The notes under the pieces: model-generated
What the model was told of the DNA's origin: nothing
The model's database searches: none
The model's input: only the letters and a program-made list of their open reading frames with translations
Translations under genes and position numbers: made by a program
Source of the DNA: Planococcus sp. APC 4015
Lineage (GTDB): Bacteria > Actinomycetota > Actinomycetes > Actinomycetales > Microbacteriaceae
Direction of reading: 5' to 3'
Length of the DNA: 37,225 nt
Assembly: GCA_030407505.1 (NCBI GenBank)
Contig: JASDDH010000032.1
Location: 1-37,225, forward strand
Shown: positions 16,073-23,489 of the stretch, one piece after another
Numbering within the stretch: position 1 is the stretch's first letter
How the letters are laid out: every line of letters begins with the position of its first letter

Positions 16073-17257
16073 ATGACCGACATCAAGAAGGGCCTCGCCG
16101 GCGTCGTCGTGGATTACACGGCGGTCTCGAAGGTCAATCCCGAGACCAACTCGCTGCTCTACCGCGGCTACCCGGTGCAGGAGCTCGCGGCGACGCAGTC
16201 GTTCGAGGCCGTCTCGTACCTGCTCTGGAACGGCGAGCTGCCCACCGACGACGAGCTCGCCCGGCTGCGCGCCGTCGAGCGGGAGTACCGGGCGCTCGCG
16301 CCCGAGGTGCGGGCCGTCATCGATCTCGTTCCGCTGGACGCCCATCCGATGGACGAGGTGCGCACCGCGGTCAGCCTCATCGGCGCGATCGACCTCGCCG
16401 GTTCGGGGTCGGTGCTCGACGCCAGCGGTTACCCGGAGGAGAACCTGGCGCGCAGCATCCGCCTGTTCGCCGCCCTGCCGGCGATCGTGGCCTACGGCCA
16501 GCGTCGCCGTCGCGGACTCGAGCCGGTCGCGCCGCGCGATGACCTCGACTACGCCGCGAACTTCCTGTGGATGACGTTCGGCGAAGAGGCCGATCCCGTA
16601 GTCGTCGAGGCCTTCAACCGCTCGATGGTGCTCTACGCCGAGCACTCCTTCAACGCCTCGACCTTCACCGGTCGCGTCATCGCCTCGACACTCAGCGACC
16701 TGTACTCGGCCGTCACCGGCGCCATCGGCGCCCTCAAGGGTCCGCTGCACGGCGGCGCGAACGAGGCGGTGCTGCACATCTTCGACGAGATCGGCACGGC
16801 AGAGAACGTCGTGCCGTGGCTGGATGCCGCGCTCGCCGAGAAGCGCAAGATCATGGGCTTCGGTCACCGCGTCTACAAGCGCGGCGACTCGCGCGTGCCG
16901 ACGATGAAGGCCGCGCTCGACACCCTGGTCGAGCACTACGACCGCCCCGACGTGCTCGCGCTCTACGACACCCTCGAGTCGGAGTTCGTCTCCCGCAAGG
17001 GCATCTACCCGAACCTCGATTACCCCTCGGGGCCGGCCTACAGCCTCATCGGGTTCGACACGATCACCTTCACACCGCTGTTCGTCGCCGCCCGCGTCAC
17101 GGGATGGACGGCGCACATCATGGAGCAGCTCGCCAGCAACGCGCTCATCCGCCCGCTGTCGGAGTACAACGGGCCCGACGAGCGTCACATCGAGGGCTAC
17201 GTCGCCGACGCGGCGATCGAAGAGACCGCCGTGCGCGCGGAGGAAGCCGCCGAATGA
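16073..17257 (+). CDS. prpC: 2-methylcitrate synthase
   Basis: A 394-residue citrate-synthase-family enzyme condensing propionyl-CoA with oxaloacetate. The catalytic triad is H226 (GPLHGGANEAV), H265 (GFGHRVYK) and D316 (NLDYPSGPAY). The short N-terminus (IKKGLAGVVVDYTAVSKVNPETNSLLYRGYPVQELA) and the absence of a regulatory domain fit the methylcitrate or dual-specificity class rather than hexameric citrate synthases. The start is ATG 16073. The stop overlaps the thiolase start (ATGATG at 17254). Minor activity with acetyl-CoA is possible. Confidence 0.94.
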   Translation: MTDIKKGLAGVVVDYTAVSKVNPETNSLLYRGYPVQELAATQSFEAVSYLLWNGELPTDDELARLRAVEREYRALAPEVRAVIDLVPLDAHPMDEVRTAVSLIGAIDLAGSGSVLDASGYPEENLARSIRLFAALPAIVAYGQRRRRGLEPVAPRDDLDYAANFLWMTFGEEADPVVVEAFNRSMVLYAEHSFNASTFTGRVIASTLSDLYSAVTGAIGALKGPLHGGANEAVLHIFDEIGTAENVVPWLDAALAEKRKIMGFGHRVYKRGDSRVPTMKAALDTLVEHYDRPDVLALYDTLESEFVSRKGIYPNLDYPSGPAYSLIGFDTITFTPLFVAARVTGWTAHIMEQLASNALIRPLSEYNGPDERHIEGYVADAAIEETAVRAEEAAE

Positions 17258-18420
17258 TGCGGGATGCCGTGATCGTCGATGTCGTCCGCACGCCGTCGGG
17301 TCGCGGCAAGCCGGGGGGAGCGCTCAGCGGCATCCATCCCGTCGATCTCGCAGTGGGGGTGCTCACGGCCGTGCTCGAGCGCAACGGCCTCGAATCGGGG
17401 CAGATCGACGACGTCATCATGGGATGCGTCAGCCAGGTCGGTGATCAGTCCCTCAACATCGGCCGACAGGCGGTGCTGGCGGCCGGCTTCGACGAGACGG
17501 TTCCCGCCACGACCATCGACCGCCAGTGCGGCTCGAGCCAGCAGGCCGCGCATTTCGCCGCACAGGGCGTGATCGCCGGCGCGTACGACATCGTGATCGC
17601 CGCGGGCGTCGAGTCGATGAGCCGCGTGCCGCTGGGCTCGTCGGCTGCCGGCGGGTCGACACCCGCGGGCATCGCCGCCCGCTACCCCGACGGGCTGGTC
17701 AACCAGGGCGTGTCGGCCGAGCTCATCGCGGCGCGGTGGGGCTTCGGCCGTGACGAGCTCGACGCGTTCGCCGCCGAGTCGCATCGCCGGGCGGCCGAGG
17801 CGTGGGAGCACGGCTCCTTCGACTCGCAGGTCGTCTCGGTGGGAGACGTCGTCACCGATGAGACCGTTCGCGCCGGAACGACCGTCGAACGCCTCGCGGG
17901 TCTGGCCCCCGCGTTCCGCAGTGACGAGATGGCCGCCCGCTTCCCCGAGATCGGGTGGTCGATCACTCCCGGCAACTCCTCTCCGCTGACGGATGCCGCC
18001 TCCGCCGTGCTCATCATGAGCGCCGACCGCGCGGCCGAGCTCGGGCTCACGCCGCGGGCGCGTTTCCACGCGTTCACGGTCGTCGGCGACGACCCGCTGC
18101 TGATGCTCACCGGGCCGATCCCCGCGACCCGCCGCATCCTGGAGCGCAGCGGCCTCGGTGTGGACGATCTGGACGCGTACGAGGTCAACGAGGCGTTCGC
18201 GTCGGTTCCGCTCGCCTGGCAGCGCGACCTCGACGCCGACCCGGCGAAGCTCAACCCGTGGGGCGGCGCGATCGCGCTGGGACACGCGGTCGGGGCATCC
18301 GGAACCAGACTGCTCGGCACCCTGGTCGCGCATCTCGAGGCGACGGGCGGCCGGTACGGACTGCAGACGATGTGCGAGGGCGGCGGACTCGCGAACGCGA
18401 CGATCGTCGAGCGGCTGTAG
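17254..18420 (+). CDS. acetyl-CoA C-acyltransferase (thiolase)
   Basis: A 388-residue thiolase. The nucleophile C92 is in IDRQCGSSQQA, the second-site histidine H344 is in GHAVGASGTRL, the acid/base cysteine C374 is in CEGGGLANA, and the NEAF motif is present (EVNEAFASVP). It starts with ATGATG overlapping the prpC stop, so it is the last gene of the prp operon. A thiolase here suggests release of propionyl-CoA or acetyl-CoA from beta-keto acyl-CoAs, for example 2-methylacetoacetyl-CoA from isoleucine, straight into the methylcitrate route. The substrate preference cannot be read from sequence. Confidence 0.92.
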   Translation: MMRDAVIVDVVRTPSGRGKPGGALSGIHPVDLAVGVLTAVLERNGLESGQIDDVIMGCVSQVGDQSLNIGRQAVLAAGFDETVPATTIDRQCGSSQQAAHFAAQGVIAGAYDIVIAAGVESMSRVPLGSSAAGGSTPAGIAARYPDGLVNQGVSAELIAARWGFGRDELDAFAAESHRRAAEAWEHGSFDSQVVSVGDVVTDETVRAGTTVERLAGLAPAFRSDEMAARFPEIGWSITPGNSSPLTDAASAVLIMSADRAAELGLTPRARFHAFTVVGDDPLLMLTGPIPATRRILERSGLGVDDLDAYEVNEAFASVPLAWQRDLDADPAKLNPWGGAIALGHAVGASGTRLLGTLVAHLEATGGRYGLQTMCEGGGLANATIVERL

Positions 18421-18438
18421 GGGTCCACGCCACCGCCC

Positions 18439-18460
18439 GTTCATCGCCCGGTCATCCGGC
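18439..18460 (+). promoter_or_regulatory. PHO-box-like direct repeat
   Basis: Two consecutive 11-nt units, GTTCATCGCCC (18439-18449) and GGTCATCCGGC (18450-18460), share GnTCATC. The second fits the actinobacterial PhoP unit G(G/T)TCAYYYR(G/C)G at nearly all positions. CACCCT at 18475-18480 could be the -10 box. This would place the secreted protein downstream under phosphate control. Confidence 0.5.
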
Positions 18461-18505
18461 CCCGATTCGATGGCACCCTCAACGCCGTCGAACCCGAGGA
18501 TGAGC

Positions 18506-20785
18506 ATGTCCCCCCTTTCTCCCCGCCGCCGCCTCGTCGCGCTCGCCGCCGTGGCAGTCGCCGCGCTCGCGGTGCCGCTGATCGTCGCGCCCGCCGCCGG
18601 CGCCAGCCTCGTGGCCGCGCCCGTCGAGTACTCGGCCGACGACGCCGCGCTCGACCTCACCCCGATCGGCACATACGAGACCGGCGTCTTCGACGAGTCG
18701 GCCGCCGAGATCGTGCAGTTCCACGGCGACCGCCTCTACGTCGTCAACGCGCTCGCCGGAGTCGTCGACGTGCTCGACGCCTCGGACCCGAAGAACCCGG
18801 TCAAGCTCTTCGAGCTCGCCGCCGACGGCACCGCGAACTCGCTCGCGATCCGCGCGGACGGACTCGGCGTCATCGCGTTCGAGAACCCGGTGAAGACCGA
18901 TCCCGGTTCGCTCGTCTTCTTCGACGCGGATGCCGCAGCCCCCACGATCCTCGGATCCGTGACCGTCGGCGCGCTGCCCGACAACGTCGTGCTCTCGACG
19001 GACGGCAGCACCGCGGTCGTCGCGAACGAGGGTGAGCCCGCCGACGACTTCTCGATCGATCCCGAGGGATCGATCGGCGTCGTCGCCCTGCCGGCGACGA
19101 AGACCTCGCCCGCCCAGAGCGCCGTGCGCATCGCCGACTTCGCGGCTTACGAGGTCGGCGGCTCGAAGACCCTCGATCCCGCTGTGCGCGTGTTCGGTCC
19201 GAGGCCGCACGGCGACGACAAGCCGGTCTCGCGCAACCTCGAGCCCGAGTACATCGCCGTCGACGGCGGCGTCGCGTACGCCGCGCTGCAGGAGGCCAAC
19301 GCCGTCGCGGTCGTCGACCTCGCCACCGCGACCGTGACCGACATCTGGCCGCTCGGCTTCAAGGACCACGGCCTCGCGGGCAACGGCATCGACCCGAGCG
19401 ACCGCGACCCCAACGGCGCTCCGACCTTCGACGTCCGCACCTTCCCGGGCCTTCACGGCGTGTACATGCCCGACGGGCTCAACGCCTATCAGGCCGGCGG
19501 GCAGACCTACCTCGTCACGGCGAACGAGGGCGACGCCCGTGAATGGGGCGACTACGTCGAGCCGTCGCGGGTCAAGGATCTCGAAGACGACGGCTACGGG
19601 CCGGTCTGTGCCGACAGTCCGCTGGCGGGTTCGCTGGGCGATGCGGACCTCGGCCGCCTGAACGTCACGCGCGAGCTCGGCTTCGACGCGGCGAAGGGCT
19701 GCTACGACGAGCTCTACGCGTTCGGCGGCCGGTCGTTCTCGATCTGGACGACAGCCGGCGACCAGGTCTTCGACTCGGGTGATGCCTTCGAGCAGATCAC
19801 CCACGCCGCCGTCCCCGAGTTCTTCAACGCGAGCCACGTCAACTCAAGCGCCGAGAACCGCAGCGACGACAAGGGCCCCGAGCCCGAGAACATCGCCGTC
19901 GGTGCGGGCAACGGCCGCACGTACGCGTTCATCGGCTTCGAGCGCATCGGCGGCATCGCGGTGTTCGACATCTCGGAGCCCGCGGCATCCCGGTTCGTCA
20001 CCTACGTCAACAACCGCGACTTCTCGGTCTCGATGGAGGACGCGATCGACGACTACGACCCGGCGAACCCCGAGCATCGGGAGACGCTCGCCCAGGCCGG
20101 CGACCTCGGACCCGAGGGGCTCGCATTCATCCCGGCCGAGCAGTCGCCGAACGGGCAGCCGCTCGTCGCCGTCGGCAACGAGGTATCGGGCACGACCACC
20201 CTGTTCGAGGTCACTGATCTCACCCCCGACACCGTGAAGCCCGTCGCGACTCTGGTCGCCCCGACGACGGCCGGGCCGGCGCAGAAGCTCGACATCCGGG
20301 TCGACGCCACCGACGACCGCGGCCTGGACCGCGTCGTCGCGAACATCTACCGGGGCAGCACGCTCGTGAAATCCACGCAGACGGCGGCGAACGGCGCGAA
20401 GGCGGCGACGCATGCGGCATCCGTCACGCTGGCGAGCGGGTCGTACACCGTGAAGTACAACGCGTCCGACCTCGCGGGCAACATCGCCCAGACCGGAACG
20501 TTCGCCTTCACGGTCGATGTCACGAAGCCGACGGTGACGGTGAAGCCGCTGCCGTACTCGCTGAAGCTCGGATCGAAGTACGTGCTGCTGAGCGTGAAGC
20601 TCCACGACGCGCAGAAGATCGACAAGGTCGTGCTCAACGGCACGGTCAAGGACCTGACCGACGGCGTCTGGTCCGACGTGAACTTCATCCATCGGGGTGT
20701 GTACGGCGCCGTCAAGGGCGCCAACACCCTCGTCGTCCACGACGTCGCCGGCAACACGCAGACGCTGAGGTTCACGCTGTTCTGA
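18506..20785 (+). CDS. secreted choice-of-anchor I family protein
   Basis: A 759-residue exported protein. The N-terminus is a Sec signal peptide (PRRRLVALAAVAVAALAVPLIVAPAAGAS, cleavage near residue 29). The long beta-propeller-like region starts with LDLTPIGTYETGVFDESAAEIVQF and carries NVVLSTDGSTAVVANEGEP, YMPDGLNAYQ, TANEGDAREWGDY, GGRSFSIW and GPEGLAFIP, all typical of choice-of-anchor I proteins. These are related to alkaline-phosphatase-associated propellers and their activity is not established. Two Ig-like domains follow (about 575-675 and 675-759), with no visible sorting motif. ATG 18506 is preferred over ATG 18500 because GAGGA at 18496-18500 is correctly spaced only for the former. 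Confidence 0.88.
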   Translation: MSPLSPRRRLVALAAVAVAALAVPLIVAPAAGASLVAAPVEYSADDAALDLTPIGTYETGVFDESAAEIVQFHGDRLYVVNALAGVVDVLDASDPKNPVKLFELAADGTANSLAIRADGLGVIAFENPVKTDPGSLVFFDADAAAPTILGSVTVGALPDNVVLSTDGSTAVVANEGEPADDFSIDPEGSIGVVALPATKTSPAQSAVRIADFAAYEVGGSKTLDPAVRVFGPRPHGDDKPVSRNLEPEYIAVDGGVAYAALQEANAVAVVDLATATVTDIWPLGFKDHGLAGNGIDPSDRDPNGAPTFDVRTFPGLHGVYMPDGLNAYQAGGQTYLVTANEGDAREWGDYVEPSRVKDLEDDGYGPVCADSPLAGSLGDADLGRLNVTRELGFDAAKGCYDELYAFGGRSFSIWTTAGDQVFDSGDAFEQITHAAVPEFFNASHVNSSAENRSDDKGPEPENIAVGAGNGRTYAFIGFERIGGIAVFDISEPAASRFVTYVNNRDFSVSMEDAIDDYDPANPEHRETLAQAGDLGPEGLAFIPAEQSPNGQPLVAVGNEVSGTTTLFEVTDLTPDTVKPVATLVAPTTAGPAQKLDIRVDATDDRGLDRVVANIYRGSTLVKSTQTAANGAKAATHAASVTLASGSYTVKYNASDLAGNIAQTGTFAFTVDVTKPTVTVKPLPYSLKLGSKYVLLSVKLHDAQKIDKVVLNGTVKDLTDGVWSDVNFIHRGVYGAVKGANTLVVHDVAGNTQTLRFTLF

Positions 20786-20812
20786 GATCCGGCACGCCGC
20801 GGCCCGGCGGGT

Positions 20813-20914
20813 CCGCTTGCCGCGGGGTGGCGGCATCCGTAGTCTCACCTTCGCCGAGTTGCCGGTAGAGGTCGGAATACCCCGCTCATTCGGACCTCTA
20901 CGGGCAAGTCGGCG
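20813..20914. repeat. long-hairpin intergenic element, copy A
   Basis: First of two about 100-bp direct copies in the 450-bp gap. It starts CCGCTTGCCGCGGGG and contains a hairpin with 27-nt arms (20852-20878 and 20888-20914) around the loop ACCCCGCTC. The inner left arm is TTGCCGGTAGAGGTCGGAAT. Twenty-four of 27 positions pair and the three mismatches are all G opposite G. No ORF of interest lies here, and there is no T-tract to make it a classical terminator. Confidence 0.8.
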
Positions 20915-20984
20915 ATCGGACCCGGTCTCTCTCAGATCGGCGTCCGGTGACGGGTCCGACTTCCTTCTCCGGATGCCGGCCCTT

Positions 20985-21086
20985 CCGCTTCCGCGGGGGT
21001 GGCGGCATCCGGCGTCTCACGTTCGTCGAGTTGCCGGTGGTGGTCGGAATACCCCGCTCATTCAGACCTCTACGGGCAAATCGGGC
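20985..21086. repeat. long-hairpin intergenic element, copy B
   Basis: Second copy, 172 bp downstream of copy A in the same orientation and about 85% identical by eye. The inner arms are 21031-21050 and 21060-21079 with the identical loop ACCCCGCTC. Sixteen of 20 inner positions pair, one more as G-U, so the structure is kept with more mismatches than copy A. The 70 bp between the copies show nothing recognisable. Confidence 0.8.
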
Positions 21087-21132
21087 GCTGCCTGGGCCTC
21101 CCCATGCCTCCGGCGCGCACCGACCGACGAAA

Positions 21133-21154
21133 TACTAGGACGTCCATGTAAAAT
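21133..21154 (+). promoter_or_regulatory. promoter with palindromic operator for the valine-catabolism operon
   Basis: TACTAGGACGTCCATGTA (21133-21150) is an 18-bp palindrome centred on GGACGTCC, with pairing at 14 of 18 positions. Directly overlapping its end is TAAAAT (21149-21154), the best -10 box in the window. An operator on top of the core promoter implies repression, presumably by a regulator encoded elsewhere or by the MarR protein 3 kb downstream. Confidence 0.6.
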
Positions 21155-21235
21155 GGATGCCGTGCCGACGACGGCACACCGGATGCCGGCGCGACGGCCC
21201 ACGAAGTCTCCGCGCCGCACGTGAAGGAGACGCCG

Positions 21236-22402
21236 ATGTCGACCCCCACCCTCACCCAGAGCCCGCTCAGCGACGACGAGCGCGCGGCGATCCTCGAGGC
21301 GGTGCGCGAGTTCGCGCGGACCGAGCTCGAGCCGCACGCCGCGATGTGGGACGAGACCTCGCACTTTCCGATCGACGTCCTCGAACGCGCGGGCGATCTG
21401 GGTCTCGGGGGCATCTACGTCGGGGAGCGACTCGGCGGCGCCGGACTCGGCCGCGCCGAGGCGGTCGCGATCTTCGAGGAGCTCGCGCAGGGCGACCCCT
21501 CGATGGCGGCTTACATGACGATCCACAACATGGTCGCGTGGATGATCGACGTCTACGGCGACGACGCACAGCGGAGCGAGTGGCTTCCCGGCCTCACCGC
21601 GATGCGCCGGCTGGGCAGCTACTGCCTCACCGAGCCGGGCGCGGGATCGGATGCCGCGGCGATCACCACGAGCGCCATCCGCGACGGCGACGAGTACGTG
21701 CTCACCGGCGTGAAGCAGTTCATCTCGGGTGCGGGTGCGGCATCCGTCTACATCGTCATGGCCCGCACCGGCGAACCGGGCGCTCGCGGCATCTCGGCGT
21801 TCCTCGTCGCCGACGGCGCCCCCGGACTCTCGTTCGGGCCGAACGAGAAGAAGATGGGGTGGAAGGCGCAGCCTACTCGGCAGGTGATCCTCGACGAGGT
21901 GCGCGTTCCCGCCGCGAGCATGCTCGGCGCCGAGGGGCAGGGCTTCAAGATAGCGATGTCGGCGCTCAACGGCGGCCGGATCAACATCGCCGCGTGCTCC
22001 CTGGGCGGCGCCCAGTGGGCGCTCGACCAGGCGATCCGCTACGTGCACGAGCGCTTCACGTTCGGCGAGCCGCTGGCCGAGAAGCAGAGCGTCGTGTTCA
22101 CCCTCGCCGACATGGCGACCCAGCTGCGCGCGGCTCGTGCTCTGGTGCGGGATGCCGCCGCCGCCGTCGATGCGCAGGCTGCGGATGCCGCGATGCAGTG
22201 CGCGATGGCGAAGAGGTTCGCCACGGATGCCGGCTTCGAGATCGCCAACACCGCGCTGCAGCTGCACGGCGGTTACGGCTATCTGCAGGACTACGGCATC
22301 GAGAAGGTCGTGCGCGACCTGCGGGTGCATCAGATCCTCGAGGGGACGAACGAGATCATGCGCGTCATCATCGGTCGCGAACTGCTGGGATCGGGGCGAT
22401 GA
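21236..22402 (+). CDS. acyl-CoA dehydrogenase, probably isobutyryl-CoA dehydrogenase
   Basis: A 388-residue FAD enzyme that desaturates an acyl-CoA and hands electrons to ETF. Signatures: YCLTEPGAGSDAAAI (FAD/substrate loop), GFKIAMSALNGGRINIAACSLGGAQ, and the C-terminal LHGGYGYLQDYGIEKVVRD. The catalytic base is E369 in ILEGTNEI. Being followed by 3-hydroxyisobutyrate dehydrogenase and enoyl-CoA hydratase suggests the valine intermediate isobutyryl-CoA as substrate; other short branched acyl-CoAs are possible. The start is ATG 21236, with GAAGGAGA five bases upstream. The stop overlaps the mmsB start (ATGA). Confidence 0.93.
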   Translation: MSTPTLTQSPLSDDERAAILEAVREFARTELEPHAAMWDETSHFPIDVLERAGDLGLGGIYVGERLGGAGLGRAEAVAIFEELAQGDPSMAAYMTIHNMVAWMIDVYGDDAQRSEWLPGLTAMRRLGSYCLTEPGAGSDAAAITTSAIRDGDEYVLTGVKQFISGAGAASVYIVMARTGEPGARGISAFLVADGAPGLSFGPNEKKMGWKAQPTRQVILDEVRVPAASMLGAEGQGFKIAMSALNGGRINIAACSLGGAQWALDQAIRYVHERFTFGEPLAEKQSVVFTLADMATQLRAARALVRDAAAAVDAQAADAAMQCAMAKRFATDAGFEIANTALQLHGGYGYLQDYGIEKVVRDLRVHQILEGTNEIMRVIIGRELLGSGR

Positions 22403-23364
22403 CCCTTCGACGGGCTCAGGGACCGGCGGAGGCTCGCGGACCAGCTGGGATCGCGCCGGGCGTGCGGGTGGCGTTCCTGGGGCTCGGGCACATGGGGCTC
22501 CCGATGGCGCGAAACCTCGCGGCGGCGGGATACGACGTCGTCGGCTTCGACGTGTTCCCGGCCGCGGTGGACGCCGCGCTGGACGCCGGTCTCACCGTCA
22601 CCCTCTCGGGGCCGGCGGCGGTCGCCGGCGCCGAGGTCGTGATCACGATGCTGCAGTCGGGGGAGCAGGTCATCGCGGCCTATCGCGGGTCGGCAGACAT
22701 CATCGGACTCGTCGAGGCGGCATCCCCGGGCACTCTCTTCATCGACTGCTCGACGATCGCCGTCGACGAGGCGCAGGAGGCGCACCGCATCGCCGAGACC
22801 GCGAAGCATCGTTCGCTCGACGCCCCCGTGTCCGGGGGTGTCGTCGGCGCCGAAGGTGCCACCCTCGCGTTCATGGTGGGCGGATCCGAAGCCGATTTCG
22901 CAGCGGCGCTTCCGGTGCTCGAGGCGATGGGCAAGCGCGTCGTGCACTGCGGCGGCGCGGGCCTCGGTCAGGCGGCGAAGGTCTGCAACAACATGATCCT
23001 CGCGGTCTCGCAGATCGCGGTCGCCGAGGCGTTCGTGCTCGGCGAGCGGCTCGGGCTCTCGCACCAGGCCCTCTTCGACGTCGCCTCGAACGCCTCGGGA
23101 CAGTGCTGGGCGCTGACGACGAACTGCCCGGTGCCGGGCCCCGTGCCGACGAGCCCGGCGAACCGCGACTACCGGCCGGGGTTCGCGGGCGCCCTCATGA
23201 ACAAGGACCTCGGTCTCGCCGAACAGGCGCTCGATCTCACGGGCGTCGACGCGCGCATGGGCCGGCTGGCGCGCGAGATCTACCGGGAGTTCGCGGACGG
23301 CCCCGGCGCAGGGCAGGATTTCTCCGGGATCATCCACACGATCCGCGACGCTCCCGGTCGCTGA
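22399..23364 (+). CDS. mmsB: 3-hydroxyisobutyrate dehydrogenase
   Basis: A 321-residue NAD-dependent enzyme oxidising 3-hydroxyisobutyrate to methylmalonate semialdehyde in valine breakdown. The dinucleotide fold is VAFLGLGHMGLPMARN (24-39), the substrate loop SLDAPVSGG, the catalytic lysine K194 (GQAAKVCNNM), and the C-terminal MNKDLGLAEQAL is typical. Residues 1-22 (MTLRRAQGPAEARGPAGIAPGV) are an unusual extension that comes from the dispersed repeat; without it the length is the family's normal 295-300. The stop codon also falls in a repeat unit (CCCGGTCGCTGA). The start overlaps the acyl-CoA dehydrogenase stop; a GTG within the extension is an alternative. Confidence 0.93.
   Translation: MTLRRAQGPAEARGPAGIAPGVRVAFLGLGHMGLPMARNLAAAGYDVVGFDVFPAAVDAALDAGLTVTLSGPAAVAGAEVVITMLQSGEQVIAAYRGSADIIGLVEAASPGTLFIDCSTIAVDEAQEAHRIAETAKHRSLDAPVSGGVVGAEGATLAFMVGGSEADFAAALPVLEAMGKRVVHCGGAGLGQAAKVCNNMILAVSQIAVAEAFVLGERLGLSHQALFDVASNASGQCWALTTNCPVPGPVPTSPANRDYRPGFAGALMNKDLGLAEQALDLTGVDARMGRLAREIYREFADGPGAGQDFSGIIHTIRDAPGR
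22403..22425 (-). repeat. GTCGAAG-core repeat in the mmsB N-terminus
   Basis: CTTCGACGGGCTCAG at 22405-22419 is the reverse-oriented core with two changes (AA to GG), followed by GGACCGG. It begins two bases after the mmsB ATG and encodes LRRAQGP. Confidence 0.8.
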
Positions 23365-23467
23365 CGCCGACCCCGGTCCTGACCTCAACCCCGGTCCTGA
23401 CCTCAATCCTGGTCCCAGACCTGAACCCCGGTCCTGACCTCAACCCCGGTCGCTGAGCTTGTCGAAG
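23352..23467. repeat. 18-bp tandem array ending in a GTCGAAG core
   Basis: After a partial unit holding the mmsB stop, ACCCCGGTCCTGACCTCA repeats at 23370-23387, 23388-23405 and 23425-23442, with one diverged 19-bp unit between (23406-23424). The last unit becomes ACCCCGGTCGCTGAGC and runs into the perfect core CTGAGCTTGTCGAAG at 23453-23467. It fills the mmsB-to-hydratase gap up to the SD. Confidence 0.88.
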
Positions 23468-23489
23468 CGCCCCGTCTGAAGGAGAACCC

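Noticed and set aside
14909..17188. A 759-residue open frame on the minus strand across prpB and prpC.
   Set aside because: It is antisense to two genes with complete active sites, and its translation (REP/RHE-rich, low complexity) has the look of a high-GC shadow frame.
20817..21224. Short frames (60-135 codons) across the duplicated hairpin elements.
   Set aside because: They differ between the two copies by frame, lack start signals and follow the palindromes; the DNA structure explains the sequence better than coding does.
23370..23467. A CRISPR-like array, because of regular 18-bp units.
   Set aside because: The units are directly abutting with no unique spacers and there are no cas genes. 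It is a tandem repeat.
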